Shown here: positions 20,357-31,967 of the stretch, piece after piece
How positions within the stretch are numbered: position 1 is the first letter of the stretch
Layout of the letters: each line of letters begins with the position of its first letter
Assembly: GCA_016271365.2 (NCBI GenBank)
Contig: CM057456.1
Span: 1,398,503,001-1,398,567,000, forward strand
DNA: 64,000 nucleotides
Source: Neoceratodus forsteri
Taxonomy: Eukaryota > Chordata > Ceratodontiformes > Ceratodontidae
Reading direction: 5' to 3'
Notes under the pieces: generated by a model
Database searches by the model: none
Told to the model about the DNA's origin: nothing
Seen by the model: only the letters and a program-made list of their open reading frames with translations
Made by a program: the position numbers and the translations under genes

Positions 20357-22560
20357 CCCTGCTTGATGTGGTACTCACCAACCACCCTAATCGGATCCCC
20401 AATGTACAAGTCCTCCCAGACTCTCTCAGTGATCACTCCCCCATTCTATTCCACTGGACATCCTCAGTCCCCAAACCCATAGCACAGTCCACATGCCAGT
20501 GGCATCTAATACCTGGTGGTCTGACAAAACTTAAGGAACTTCTGTCCCAGATTGACTGGTCTCCTATACAGGCAACTCCTGACATTGACATAGCTCTCTC
20601 CTTCTTTACCCAAACTTTTAATAATGCCTGTGATATCTTTGCCCCAATGTTGACCCGCCATTCTAAAAGGCAGAATGCCCCCTGGGTAACCCCAGCTTTG
20701 ATCCACCAACTCAAACATAGGGACAACCTATGGCACCGTGCCATTGAGACTGGCTGGCCCAGTGACAGGCAGTTATATGCTGCCACCCAAAACAAGTGCA
20801 TTCGGGCCATCAGAAAGGCCAAGTCTGGGCACTATCGGTCCTCACTCACAGCCTCATGGGGGAACCCCAGAACCTTCTGGGATAACATTAAACAGTTAAA
20901 TGGGAGTGCACACTCCCCCCCCACCCAGATCAACATTAATGGCGTGATCTCTTCAGACACAGCCTTCATAGCCAACCACCTCAACACCTCATTCACTGAC
21001 CTTAGTCATATCCTCCCTACAAATTATTTTGACCCTCCTCCCCCAGCGCCTGCCGTAAATCTTTCTCACCCTTATTTTCTCCTCTGCCGTGTTTCTGCCC
21101 AGAACTTAGGCCGCTGCTATTCACTGCCCTCAAGAGTAAAAGTACGGGCAGTGACACCCTGGATCCGTGTATCCTACGGCTGATCTTAGACACAGTCCTT
21201 ACCCCGATCACGTGCCTCATCAACCACTCTCTTTGCCTGGGGAAGGTTCCAACTGCCTGGAAAGTCACCACTGTCACCCCTATCTTTAAAGGTGGTGATA
21301 GGACTGTGGCTGGAAACTATCAGCCGATCTCCATTCTCTCTCCTCTCTCCAAGGCCTTGGAAAAAGTGGTAGCCTCTCAAATCTCTGACTACCTCTCCAC
21401 CTACAATGTCCTATGTCCTGAGCAGCATGGCTTCCAAGCGGGCCACAGTACCAACACAGCCCTCCTAGAGTTCTCCAACTTTCTCCACACTCCTCCTTAG
21501 ACACTGGTTCTCTGGCTGGTGCAGTCTTCATTGACCTCTCTAAAGCTTTCGACACTGTCTCCCACCCCCTCCTTCTTGATGCCCTTAGTCTCTCTGGTTT
21601 TGCTGCTGGACCTGTCTCCTGGTGCACCAGTTATCTGTCTGACCTCTCAGAGCATGTAAAAATTAATGGGACCTACTCAGACATCTGTCCCATCTTTTCT
21701 GGGATTCCCCAGGGCTCCATTCTGGGCCCCTTACTATTCTCCCTTTACCTTAACACCCTTTCACGCTCTTGCTCAGGGAACAATTCTATTGTACGCTGAT
21801 GATGCAGTCATCTTTGCCTCAAGTCGTAACCCTAGTGCCCTCCAGGACTAGCTGCAGAAGTCCTTCGCTGAAGCCGAGGGCTGGTTCAAGGAACATAGAC
21901 TGGTGATAAATCTTAAAAAAACAAAACCCATGTTCTTCACTCATCCTCAAAACAAGTCCTGCAACTTCAAACTCCTCATTCACTCTGGATCCTCTTTCCC
22001 ACTCGAACAAGTTTGCTCCTATAAATACCTAGGGATCCATTTTGACTCCTCCCTCTCCTTCCATGGACACATCGCTGCCCTAGCCACTACCACTAATATC
22101 CGATTGGGCATCTTACATTGGTATAAACACTGCCTCCCCCCGGAGGCTCTTTGACTCACAGTCACCTCCTCTATCCTGTCCCTAGTGGACTATGGACTGC
22201 TGGTGTATGGTGCTGCTGATCAGACCGCACTCCATAAAATTCGCACTACTCTGAATAAGACCTGCAGGTTAATTTCTGGGGCACCTAGGCTAACACACAC
22301 CTGTCTACTGTATGCTAAAGAGCTGGTACTTGATCTTGACAAGCGCCTCAAATATCTGACCTGTATCTTTACAAAAAAGACCCTCCTTGGGCTATCCCCG
22401 CCTGGACTGACCACCACCATCCGCCCGCTCTGTCCCACTAGTTCATACTGGACCTCTGGGAAAACCTCTCTTGTTATCCATAGAGCTAGGACCTCTCAAG
22501 CCAAGAGCCTTCAGCTTTAGGGCCCCTCCTGGTTCAACACACTGCCCCCTCCATCTCCAA
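20357..22560 (+). pseudogene. LINE Z ORF2 (EN end, RT, C-terminus)
   Basis: The best preserved Jockey-superfamily RT here. It starts 5'-truncated inside EN (LLDVVLTNHPNRIPN, DSLSDHSPI). It continues through the helical linker (PWVTPALIHQLKHRDNLWHRA, FWDNIKQLNG) into RT: YQPISILSPLSKALEKVV, QHGFQAGHSTNTAL, AVFIDLSKAFDTVSH (motif A), GIPQGSILGPLLFSL (motif B) and VYADDAVIFASS (motif C, intact). Downstream are YKYLGIHFDSSLSFHGH, LSLVDYGLLVYGAAD and KTLLGLSPPGL. Frameshifts occur near 21060-21300, 21500 and 21780, and stops near 21850, 22152 and 22518. Same family as the fragments at 1-1239 and 28828-30745 by motif wording and by the 3' hairpin. Confidence 0.85.
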
Positions 22561-22808
22561 AGCTCCAACTATATCGTGCTTCAAAACGTCCTTCGGAACC
22601 ACCTCGTTAACACCCGAAGCTGTAATTGCCACTAGTCAAAGCCGTACTCAATACTAATGACAAAGCTTACTACTAAGCTGCTAAGGACAACATAACTCCA
22701 GTATTGTTTGCATCAATCCTACCTGTACCAGCTTGTTTGTATCTATGTCTTAAGTTGCTGTTATACTGTTATACTGTGTATTTTCGTTTGTCTTACTGTG
22801 ACAAGGTA

Positions 22809-22837
22809 CCTTTGTAAATGAGCCTATGGCTCAAAGG
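22809..22837 (+). other. 3'-UTR hairpin of LINE Z
   Basis: A 29-nt element: outer CCTTT/AAAGG and inner GAGCC/GGCTC stems around TAT. It lies just before the tail and recurs with compensatory changes at 23079-23107 and 28849-28877. A likely role is recognition of the template RNA by the LINE's own RT. Confidence 0.7.
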
Positions 22838-23078
22838 TTTTCCAAACTGCTGTCTAAATAAATAAATATACACGCACACACCCGTATTGTTAATCGTGCA
22901 TTGTTATTTGACACTGACTGTTTGCTACTGTGCTAGTCTATACACATATACTGTCTTTTGCTACTAAGTTAACCTCCTGACCCATATTGTATCTTACCTC
23001 TGCTTGTGTCTATGTTAACCTCCTGACTTTGTCTTGTATCTTACCACTGTTTTGCTTACACCCATTGCTGATGCGGAA

Positions 23079-23107
23079 CCTTTGTAAAAGAACCCTTGGT
23101 TCAAAGG
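23079..23107 (+). other. 3'-UTR hairpin, second LINE Z-like tail
   Basis: Same 29-nt layout, with the inner stem GAACC/GGTTC around CTT. Relative to 22809-22837, one stem base pair changes G-C to A-T in both arms. Confidence 0.7.
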
Positions 23108-23130
23108 TCTTTGTAATCCTAGTAATAAAT

Positions 23131-26100
23131 ACATAAAACAAATCCTAGCCTCTCTTAAAGCTGCCCACTGTCTTCAATGAGATGACCTCTTCCAGCAGTG
23201 CAATCCAAGTGTCCACCACCCTCTCTGTGAAAAGGTGCTTCCTGACCTCCCTCCTAAACCTCCCACCGTCCAGCTTAAGACTGTGCCCCCTTGTGTTATG
23301 GCTGCCACTCAGCTTAAAGAGACTCTCCTTATCAACCTTATTTATCCCTTTCAAGTACTTGAAGGTCCCAATCATGTCCCCCCTCGCTCTCTCTCTCTCC
23401 TGTCTTCCAGGGAGTGCATGTTCAGTGCCCTCAACCTCTCCTTGTATGCCTTACCCTGCATACCAGCTATCATCTTTGTAGCCATCCTCTGGACCTTTTC
23501 CAGCAGGTTAATGTCCTTTTTGAGCTGTGGGCACCAGTACTGAACTCCATACTCTAGAAGTAGCCTTGCCAGTGACCTGTACAAGGGCAGTATAGCCTCC
23601 TTTCTCCTACTACTGATCCCCCTAGCTATGCATCCCAACATCTTGTTTGCCTTTGCTGCTGCTTTCTTGCACTGTGTGGAGTGCTTCAGTTCACTAGTGA
23701 TCATCACTCCCAGGTCCTTCCCCTTCTCTGATGCAGCTACTCAGACTCCACCCAGGTAGTACTCTGTCCTGGGATTCTTGGTTCCAATATGCATAACTTT
23801 GTATTTCTTGGCATTGAAGCCAAGCTGCCAGATCCTGGAACACCTCTCTAGCTTTTACAGATCTTCCTGTAGGTCCTGTATCCCTTCAGCTGTGTCTACT
23901 CTCCCACAGAGCTTGGTGTCATCCACGAATAGGCATATTTTGCCTTTAATGCCATCCCCAATGTCACTGATGAAGACATTGAACAACACCAGCGCCAGCA
24001 CGGAGCCCTGCAGGACCTCACTGGTTACCTCTTTGGTGCCAGATAACTCATCCCCCACAACCACCCTCTGGGTTCTGTCCCTCTGCCAGTTTTCCACCCA
24101 TCTGGCCATCTTTTACCCAGCTCCAAGATCCACCAACTTCCTGATCGACCATTTGTGGGGCACAGAGTCAAAGGTCTTGCTGAAATCAAGATAGAGGATG
24201 TCTATTGTGTAGCCCCTGTCTACTGTTATAGTGACACAGTCAAAGAAGTCAATCAGATTTGTTTGACATGTTCTCTCCCCATGAACCCATGCTGCCTCTC
24301 ATCCTGGAGACCATGCTTCTCTAGATATTCCACCAACCTTTCCATTAGTATGATCTCCATGAGCTTGCCCACAATGGAGGTCAGGCTGACTGGTCTGTAA
24401 TTCCCTGGATCATCCTTGGGACCACTTTTGTGGAGGGGCACTACATGAGCTGTTCTCTGGTCTTGTGGTACCATGCCTGACTCTAGTAAACTGTTAAAAA
24501 GGTCTGCCAATGGCTCTGCCGGCTCCTCAGCCAGTTCCTTTAGTACCCTTGGATGCACTCCAGCCGGGCCTGGTGATTTGTCTACCTTCAATGCCAGCAG
24601 TCCCTCCCTCACTCTATCCTCCTCTAGCACTACACCTGTGTTCCCCTCCCCGTTGCTCCTCTTTTCCTTCCTGAAGGCATTGATCCATCCTTCTCCCTAA
24701 TGAAGACAGAACAGAAGTATTAATTTAGTATCTCTGCTTTTCCCTCATTATCTTCCACCCACTCCACCCCTTTCTTAAGCCTAACAATCCCTTCCTTCTT
24801 GTCCCTTTTCTCACTTATATAGTGAAAGAAAGCCTTCTCCCCCTTCTTAATCCCTTCAGCTATCTGCAGCTCCTTCTGTGCCTTTGCTCACCGGACTTCC
24901 TTGCTTGCCTCACTAGCCAACCTTAGGTAATTTTCCCTATCCACCTCTCTCTTGGTCTTCCTGAATTTTCTATAGGCCAACCTCTTTTCTCTTACTGCCT
25001 AGGCAACCCCAGAACTGAACCAGCTGGGTGCTTTGGCCCTTGTGTTCTTCAACCTGAGCCTAACGCACTCATCAGTGGCAACCAGTATGCCTTCCTTAAT
25101 GATGGACCACCTTTGGCCCACCCCCATATCTGCTCTGATGCCTGCCGGATAACTCCTTAGAACCTCACCCATTTTTGTGAAGTCTCCCTCCTGAAATCCA
25201 AGAATTTGGTCTTAGTCAGGATACTTTCTCTTCCCATATCCAACTGGAACCACACTGTACAATGGTCACTTCTACCCAGTGGCCCCCTGACCATTATTTC
25301 CTGTACATGCTCCCCATTTGTGAGCACCAGATCAAAAATTGCCTCGGCTCTTGTTGGTTAAGTGATGCCCTGAGTCAGGAACCCACTCTGCAGTCCTGAC
25401 TCTTAGCACATGTTGTGGATGGTATGCTCCAGTCCACCTTGGGCAGGTTGAAGTCCCCAACAATTACCACCTCTCCTTTCCCCGCAGCTTCCAATATTTG
25501 TGAGATCAGTTCCCTGTCCCTCTCCTCATCTTGACTGGGTGGACTGTAAACCACCCCCAGACTCACCTTTCTCTCTCTATTGGACTTTAACTGAACCCAT
25601 AATGCCTCCATCTCCCCTTCCTCCGACTCCTCCCTCATGCAAGTTATTACTTCCCTGATATAAACTGCCACACCTACCCCCTTCCTGACTACCCTGTCCC
25701 TCTTGTATAGTTTATATCCAGGGATTGCAAGGTCCCAGTCATGGTGTGATGTTTCTCAAGTCTCCGTTACTGCAGCTATTTCCACCCTCCTGTCTGCTAA
25801 TAGTGCCTGCAGGTCATCCATCTTGTTTCCAAGACTCTGTGCATTTGGAGACACCACCCTTCACCTAAAGTCTGACCTTTCTTCTCTTCCCTCTTTTCTT
25901 CTATTCACATTTATCCCTTTTGTGTGTACTCCTCCACATATCCTTGTTATGTGTTCCTCACCCCTCCACCCTTTGCTAATTGTGTATTTGGCCCTTCCTC
26001 CTCCTCCCTCCAGACCTCTTCCATCACTGTATGGGGGGCAGGTTCACTGACCTCTTCCTCTCAGAGTCTGTGGGCCTGCACACCTACTGCCCCTCTCAGT

Positions 26101-26170
26101 AGTTTAAATTAAGTGTAGTGGTTATGTATTCCCCCAGTTTGTCCCTGAGTACCCTCGAACCCTCCCAACT
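23131..26170 (-). pseudogene. CR1-B (end of ORF1, then ORF2)
   Basis: A 5'-truncated CR1 on the minus strand. The right edge (26170-26105) encodes LHLSWEGSRVLRDKLGEYI, the end of the ORF1 esterase-like domain. ORF2 follows: EN with DLAIPGYKLYKRDR..KGVGVAVYI, VSLGVVYSPP and EVVIVGDFNLPKVDW (about 25720-25400). RT has LKVDKSPGPAGVHPRVLKELA, YRPVSLTSIVGKLMEIIL (about 24590-24330) and, after a gap, EVLQGSVLALVLFNVFISD and CLFVDDTKLCG. Motif C is thus FVDD rather than FADD. The ending GHSLKL..RREVRKHLFTERVVDTW lies at 23290-23200. Several frameshifts. Confidence 0.85.
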
Positions 26171-26184
26171 GAGGTGTAGCCTGT

Positions 26185-28825
26185 CTGTCTGTTTATTTAT
26201 TTAAAAGTTTTACCAGAAAGGCATACTGAGCAGACTACCGCTTGATTTCAGATGCGTCCTGGGGGGGGAGCATGGAAGACACTGAGTACAGTACATCAAC
26301 AATGTATCAGCAATATATAGGACAGCACATTATATACAGTGAGACAGCTGGAGATTAAAATAGAATGTATTATAATACAAGGCGAGTAGATCAGTTCTAG
26401 TAGAGTACAACCAGGTAGAGTGGAGTGAGTGGCCAGTCTATAAGTGCCTGACTGGAGCTGCAAGTCTGTAGGTGAGTTTGCTTTCCCAGCCTTGGCTAAG
26501 TCTGGGACAAGTGGGAGGTTAGGTGCAAGCACAGGTGGAGCAGAAGTGGGCCTTGAGGAGAGTATTTAGTTGGGGGATTGTGGGGTCATGCCAAATGGCT
26601 GAGGGGAGAGAATTCCACAGTTTGGGCATGTGGTGGGAAAAGGCTGCCTGGCCTGTAGAGGTGAACATGTGTGGGACAGACAAGGAACGGGTGTCAGAGT
26701 TTTTGAGGGAGTGTGATGAGGGGGGGGGAGAACAAGATGGTAGAGAGATACGGTGGCAGGAACTGGGTCCAGAATTTAGCTGTGAGTCTGATGTAGTGGG
26801 AATGTCTCCTATCCTCCAGTGAGGGGAGGTGAAAGGATTGGTAGAGGGTACAGTGGTGAGTGCTGGGAGGACAGTCCAGGGCATAGTGACAGAATGAGTG
26901 GAAGAGGGTATCCAGTCTGGTTAGGGTAGTTTTGGGAGCAGCACTATAGACTACATCCCCATAGTCAAAGATTTGAAGAATCATTTTCTGTATAATAGCT
27001 CAGCGGGCCGGCAGTGGGATGCATCCATGGTTCCAGTATAGGGCACCCAATTTGGGGTGCAGCTTCCTATGGATAGCCTCGATGTGTACAGAAAAGCTAT
27101 GGTGTTGTTCGAGCCAGACTCCAAGGTATCGAAAGGAGGTGCAGACCTCCAGGTTCGTCCCATCCAGAGTGTGGAAGATGAGAAGGGAGGGGAGCTGAGA
27201 GAGTCTCTGCCTTGTGCCAAAGGTCATGGAGACAGCTTTCCTGGCATTCAGGAAGAGCTGATTTGAGGAAAACCAGAGCTGGACATCATTGAAGTCACAC
27301 TGTAGTCTGGTTGCCACATCAGAGGATGAGGGGCCAGATGTATACAGGACTGTATCCTCTGCATACATGTGGATAGATGTGCGTGGGCAGGCAGAGGGCA
27401 GGTCCCTGAGGAAAACGGAGAACAGTAGTGGGCTAAGGACTGAGCCTTGGGGTACCCAGTCAAGATGGGTAGGCAGGGAAGAGATGGCTTTTGCAACCCT
27501 AATAGATTGAGTCCTGCCTACCACGTAGGAGTGGAACCAATTGGTGGCCTTGCTGAACAGCCCAGCTAGGGAGAGTTTGGAGAGGAGGAGAGTGTGTGAA
27601 ACAGTGTTGAAGGCCTTTGCAAGGTCAACAAAGATGGAGGAGGTAATGTGGCCTTGATCCATTAAGGTGAGGATGGCATTGGTGAGCTTTAGGAGGGAAG
27701 TGGTGGTGGTGTGTGACCTCCTAAACCCAGACTGGGAAGGAGTGAAGAAGGAAGTAGAGTCAAGGAAGGAGAGCTGGGAGAGGACAAGGTGTTCTTGGAG
27801 TTTAGCTAGAATAGGGAGGAAGAAAGGAGACGGTAGTTTCTGGGGGATGAGGCATCGCCACCCTTCAGGAGGAGGATAACCATGGCATGTTTCCATTCAG
27901 AGGGGATAGCACTGAGAGAGAAGGAGAGATTGAAGAGTTCAGCCAGGGGGAGACGATGACAGGGGCTGACAGGAAAAGCATTTTGAAGTCCAGCCTAGAG
28001 GGGCATTTGCCTTTCAAGGGGTTTAGAGCAAGCAAGGCATTGTAAACAATGGCAGGGGTAACCTGCTGGAAGGAGAAAGCATGGAGAGTGGCCTTGGCAG
28101 AATGGGAAGGGGTAGTTTGGGCTGGTGTGTTAGTTGCGGGTGATGACAGTAGTGTTGCTGTACAGTTTATGAAGAAGGAGTTGAACTCTTTAGCCACAGC
28201 TAGCAGATACGATATTGTGGTGCCTCCTGTAAGGGGTTGGGGGCTGTGACGGTGGGGAGAAAAGTGATTGTACCACCTTCCAAAATTTAGAAGGGTGATT
28301 TAAGTTAGCGAGGAAGGTGAATTGGAAACAGTTAGCTTTCATCTGGCAGATTTGTCTAGTACAGGCATTACAAAGTGTACAGTAATTCTGGTATGCTGAG
28401 AAGGAGCCGGAGGCTTTGTGGGTCTTCCAAGCCTGGTCTCTGGCTTGGAGGCTAGTGATGATATCAGTGGTGACCCAGGGCAGGTGGGCCCCGCACCCGG
28501 GTTTGTCTGAGGGGGGTGTAGGTGTCCCAGACTGAGAGGAACTTGGACTTGAAATAGCCCAGGGCAGAGTCAATGGAGGAGGTGTGAGAGGTGAAGAACT
28601 AGTCTATGTATGCCAGGTCATTTAGGAGTTAGGTAAGATCCAAGGATTTGTAGGACTGGACCATCAAGGTTCTGGGGGGAGGGTGGTCTTAGACCTGAAT
28701 ATTTTCCTGACTGAATATATTAGATGGTGGTAGCTGAGGGAGTCAGGTAGGAGACCAGCAAATATTATCCAATGCGGGTAGGATGTGAGAGACCAGTCTA
28801 GTAGTGAGTGGTTATGAGTTTTCAT
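26185..28825 (-). pseudogene. LINE W ORF2 (linker, RT, C-terminus) and 3' UTR
   Basis: Minus-strand Jockey-superfamily LINE. The EN-RT linker (28573-28190) shows HLPWVTTDIITSLQARDQAWK and FWKVVQSLFSPP. RT (27896-27000) shows SQSGFRRSHTTTTSLLKLTN, IFVDLAKAFNTVSH (motif A), WVPQGSVLSPLLFSV (motif B) and MYAEDTVLYTS (motif C with Glu replacing the first catalytic Asp). FRYLGVWLEQHHSFSVHI follows. The C-terminus (26984-26540) has SFCHYALDCPPSTHH and FSHHMPKLWNSLPSAI. The 3' tail begins at 26190-26200 as TTTATTTATTT on the plus strand. Confidence 0.8.
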
Positions 28826-28827
28826 GT

Positions 28828-30745
28828 TTATTTAAATTTTGGAAACAACCTTTGAGTCAGAGACTCATTTACAAAGGCTCCACGTCATGGGGACAAGACA
28901 GGAATAATGCAACATTGTTGTCCACAGAGGATGAAGCAGTAACATGAACAATATATAGGTAACAATAATGGGTAATGGATACAATAAACAGGTGCAAAAC
29001 AGATACAATATACAATATACAGGTGCATAGGAGGTACAATATACATAGTAAAAGTCAATAAGTCTATAGTAGGGAGGGGCTGGGCAGAAAGGAAGACGAG
29101 GGAGGCTAGACAAAGTCTGTTGTTAAGTGGGTGGGGGCAGGAGTGGTCGTAACAAGGTGGGGGTACTGGGTGGCAGGGTGTAAAAGTAGTTTCAGAAGCT
29201 GTCACAGGTACTGGCCAAGTGGAGGTGATCCCTAAGAAGGGACTTAAAATGGCCAATCTTACTTTCTGTTACAATGGAGCTAGGGAGAGCATTCATCCAA
29301 GTGGGGGCCCTGTAGCTAAAAGTTCTCTGGCATAGGGAGGTCCAGCATCTGGGGACATAGAGCAGAGACTTGGCTGAGCCACGAGTGTTTCTAATGACAG
29401 GGGCTGGTTTTAGGAGGGCTGAGAGACCTGGGGGGGAGAGGCCAAGGGAATTTTTTTTGGCCATGAAACAGGTGTGAAACTTAAGTCTATCATCGGTGTT
29501 AAACCAGTTTGTAGTGCTATAGGGGGTGCAGGTGTGTGTGGTACAGTCACAACCAAGGATAAGGCAGCAGACTTTGTTGAGAGATTGCCATAGTCTGCTG
29601 AGGGAGGAGGAGTCAGCTGCCCTGTAGACAAGGATCCCATGGTCAGTTAGAGAGAGGACTGAGGAGACAGCTAGTCGGAGGTCATCTGGGGTGAGACAGT
29701 GTTTGCACCTGTGCAGGAAGCCAATTCTGGTGCTGACAGCTGTAGAGAGGAGATGGATATGCTGGTGGAAATTGAGGGCAGGGTCTAGTGTAATGCCTAG
29801 GTAGTTGAAGGTATCCACATGTTCAAGGGGGGTCAGTTGCAAGTTAAGGATTTGAGGCCAGCAATTTTTGTGAGTGCTCTGGTGGTGGGCAAAAGTCATG
29901 ATCTTTGTCTTTTTGTAGTTTAAAACAAGACGCTGGTTGGTGAACCATTGTTCAGCCTCAGAAAAGGAGGTCTGGAGTATGCAGGGAGCAGGGAGGGAGG
30001 AATAGAGGACAGCATCATCTGCACATAGTAGCAGGTTACCAGAGCAAGCCACAGGCAGGGTGTTTAGATATAAACTAAGTAGCGGGGTCCCAGAATGGAG
30101 CCCTGGGGCACCCCTGACCTAACTGGGAGGCAGGTGGAGAGGGTGCTGCCTGTCTTGACCTGCTGGGTTCTACTCGTAATATAGTCAGAAAATTAATTAG
30201 TGGTCTCCTGAGAAAGACCTAGCAGGGGGAAGGTAGATAAGAGGAAGGCATGATTAACGGTGTCGAATGCTTTCGACAGATCTATGAAGACAGCGCCAGT
30301 AAGATGACTTCTGTTCAGGGCTGAGTGAACAGAGGAGGTAAATTCCTGGAGTGCTGAGGTGGTGCTGTGGCCTTTGTGGAAGCTGTATTGTTCCTTACAA
30401 AGGAGATCATATTTTGTGAGGTAGTCAGTGAGCTGATCAGAGGTGATGCATTCCATGGCTTTGGGGGGGGGGGATAGAGATAGGGCGATAGTTGCCAGTG
30501 GCTGTACAATTACCACTTTTATAATGGGAGTTATGGTGGTTGCTTTCCATCAGGATGGAACTTTGCCTAGACACAGTAAGCGATTGAGTATGCAGGTTAG
30601 TGGGGCAAGGACTTCCTGCAGGGTCAGGTGGAGGAGTTTCAGGTCCAGCAAGTCGCTACTGTTTATGCGGGTGGGCTCCGTAATCAGTTGGGACAGGTTT
30701 AGCGCAGTTACATCATTATGAATTTTAGAGCTGGAGATGCGAGCC
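28828..30745 (-). pseudogene. LINE Z2 ORF2 (RT and C-terminus) and 3' UTR
   Basis: A Z-family LINE, 5'-truncated within RT. 30516-30193 encodes MECITSDQLTDYLTKYDLL, KGHSTTSALQEFTSSVHSA and AVFIDLSKAFDTVNH (motif A). 30052-29192 encodes LLLCADDAVLYSS (motif C, catalytic Asp pair kept), NYLGITLDPALNFHQHIH, VLSLTDHGILVYRAAD and KNSLGLSPPGLSALL. The C-terminus is SYRAPTWMNALPSSIV..FKSLLRDHLHL, with an open frame of 286 codons. A frameshift and stop separate the two RT blocks. The 3' hairpin (28849-28877) is the Z-family type. Confidence 0.85.
28849..28877 (-). other. 3'-UTR hairpin of LINE Z2
   Basis: Read on the minus strand: outer CCTTT/AAAGG and inner GAGTC/GACTC around TCT. This is the third variant of the 29-nt hairpin, again with a paired change relative to 22809-22837. 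Confidence 0.7.
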
Positions 30746-30747
30746 AG

Positions 30748-31565
30748 TTTATTTATTTATTTATTTCATTTTTGATAACTTGCTGGGTGTGCTAGACACA
30801 AGCTGTGACTATTTTCAGACATGACCTGGGAGGTTACAAAGTTACACAGTTTCAGATTAGGAGCATCAACACAGTACAGTACATATGATGGTATAGCAAG
30901 GCAAGGTATACTAATTAATAATTACATTTGGTCATAAACAAAAATTGATGTCACAAAAATTGTGCTGCAGGATTTAAAAAACAAATGGTAATACAAAGCA
31001 ATAGGCAGACATAGTAATTAAGGCAAGTGCTAAAACAATTGTCATCAGAGGGCCATGTTATACAGCACATATACATGAGTCACCACTGACTCAGTGCCAA
31101 CTGGGCAAAAACAGAACTAAATGGCATAAGAATCAGTTTACAGATAGCATCATAAGTACTGTGAGTAAACCCAGTGGTAGTAACAGTGGAAAGGGAAGGA
31201 GACAGGCATACGTAGGAAGGGGAGGCTATAATCTCAGTTCTCATTAAAGCCACCCAGGACATGGAGCTCTCCACCTGATGAGTGTGATTTGAGGGCAGTT
31301 AGATAATCCCTGATAGAGGACACAGGGGAATTGGGGGGGGGGGGGGCAGTAGCAACCAGTTATGAAGATGGGGATGGAGTGGGGGATGGAGATCTTCACC
31401 ATCAAAGAGTTAATAGACTGTGTGGATGGTAGTGTTAGTGACACGGGGGTGAATTAAAGGATAGAACTGATGTACATGGCTGTGCCACCACCCCTTTTAC
31501 CACTGGGATGGTCATACTGTATGACCGTGTAACCTGGTATGACAATGCTGGCATCCTTGTTTTTG
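30748..31565 (-). pseudogene. LINE W2 fragment (EN and 3' end, RT deleted)
   Basis: The plus-strand TTTATTTATTTATTT at about 30750 marks the 3' tail. The adjoining ~250 bp share phrases with the LINE W 3' UTR (GTACAGTACAT; TTCAGA..CCTGGG). The right part (31560-31130, minus) encodes an endonuclease piece: ASIVIPGYTVIQYDHPSGKR and GGGTAMYISSIL, then IFITGCYCPPPPQ and, in another frame, a decayed GDFN-like segment. RT is absent. A C/G homopolymer of about 13 bases lies near 31325-31337. Confidence 0.65.
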
Positions 31566-31967
31566 TACTGAGCACATTCAAATATTTAAATATTTGGGGG
31601 TCTTTTTAGAGCCCTTGTTGTCTTTTACATGCCATGTTGATTATGTCATAAAGAAAATAAAAAAAAGAATTTATCTTCTTTATCAAAATAAGAATAACTT
31701 TACTGGTGAAGTCAAAAAGTTACTGGTGAGCAGCCTGATTCTTTCAATTGTTGATTATGGAGCAGTTGTCTGTTCAGCAGCCTTTAGTACTGTCTTGGAG
31801 AAAATTAATGTGGTTGTAAGTAATTAATGTAAATTTGCCTTAAACTGTAAAAGGGATAGTTATAGGTGTTATTTACATACTACATTGAATTGGTTAACGC
31901 TTCAACTTTGAATTGACTATAACCTTGCTATTATGTGTGAAAAGACACTACTTGGTTATACTTCAAT
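31566..31967 (+). pseudogene. LINE V C-terminal part, left segment
   Basis: Encodes FKYLGVFLEPLLSFTCHVDYVIKK-like sequence (given here in part: LGVFLEPLLSFTCHVDY), LYQNKNNFTGEVKKLL, LILSIVDYGAVVCSAA and, after a stop near 31826, YLHTTLNWLTLQL and CEKTLLGYTSI. These are the thumb and C-terminal blocks of a LINE ORF2. Coding breaks at the insertion at 31968 and resumes at 33214. Confidence 0.75.

Larger units (their letters stand above)
22561..23130 (+). mobile_element. LINE Z 3' UTR plus a second truncated 3' end
   Basis: The first 3' UTR ends at about 22862 in AAATAAATAAATA and contains a hairpin at 22809-22837. A second stretch, 22870-23130, carries a related hairpin (23079-23107) and its own AATAAATACATAAAA tail. 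It is best read as an extremely 5'-truncated copy of a sister LINE inserted at the tail of the first. Confidence 0.65.
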
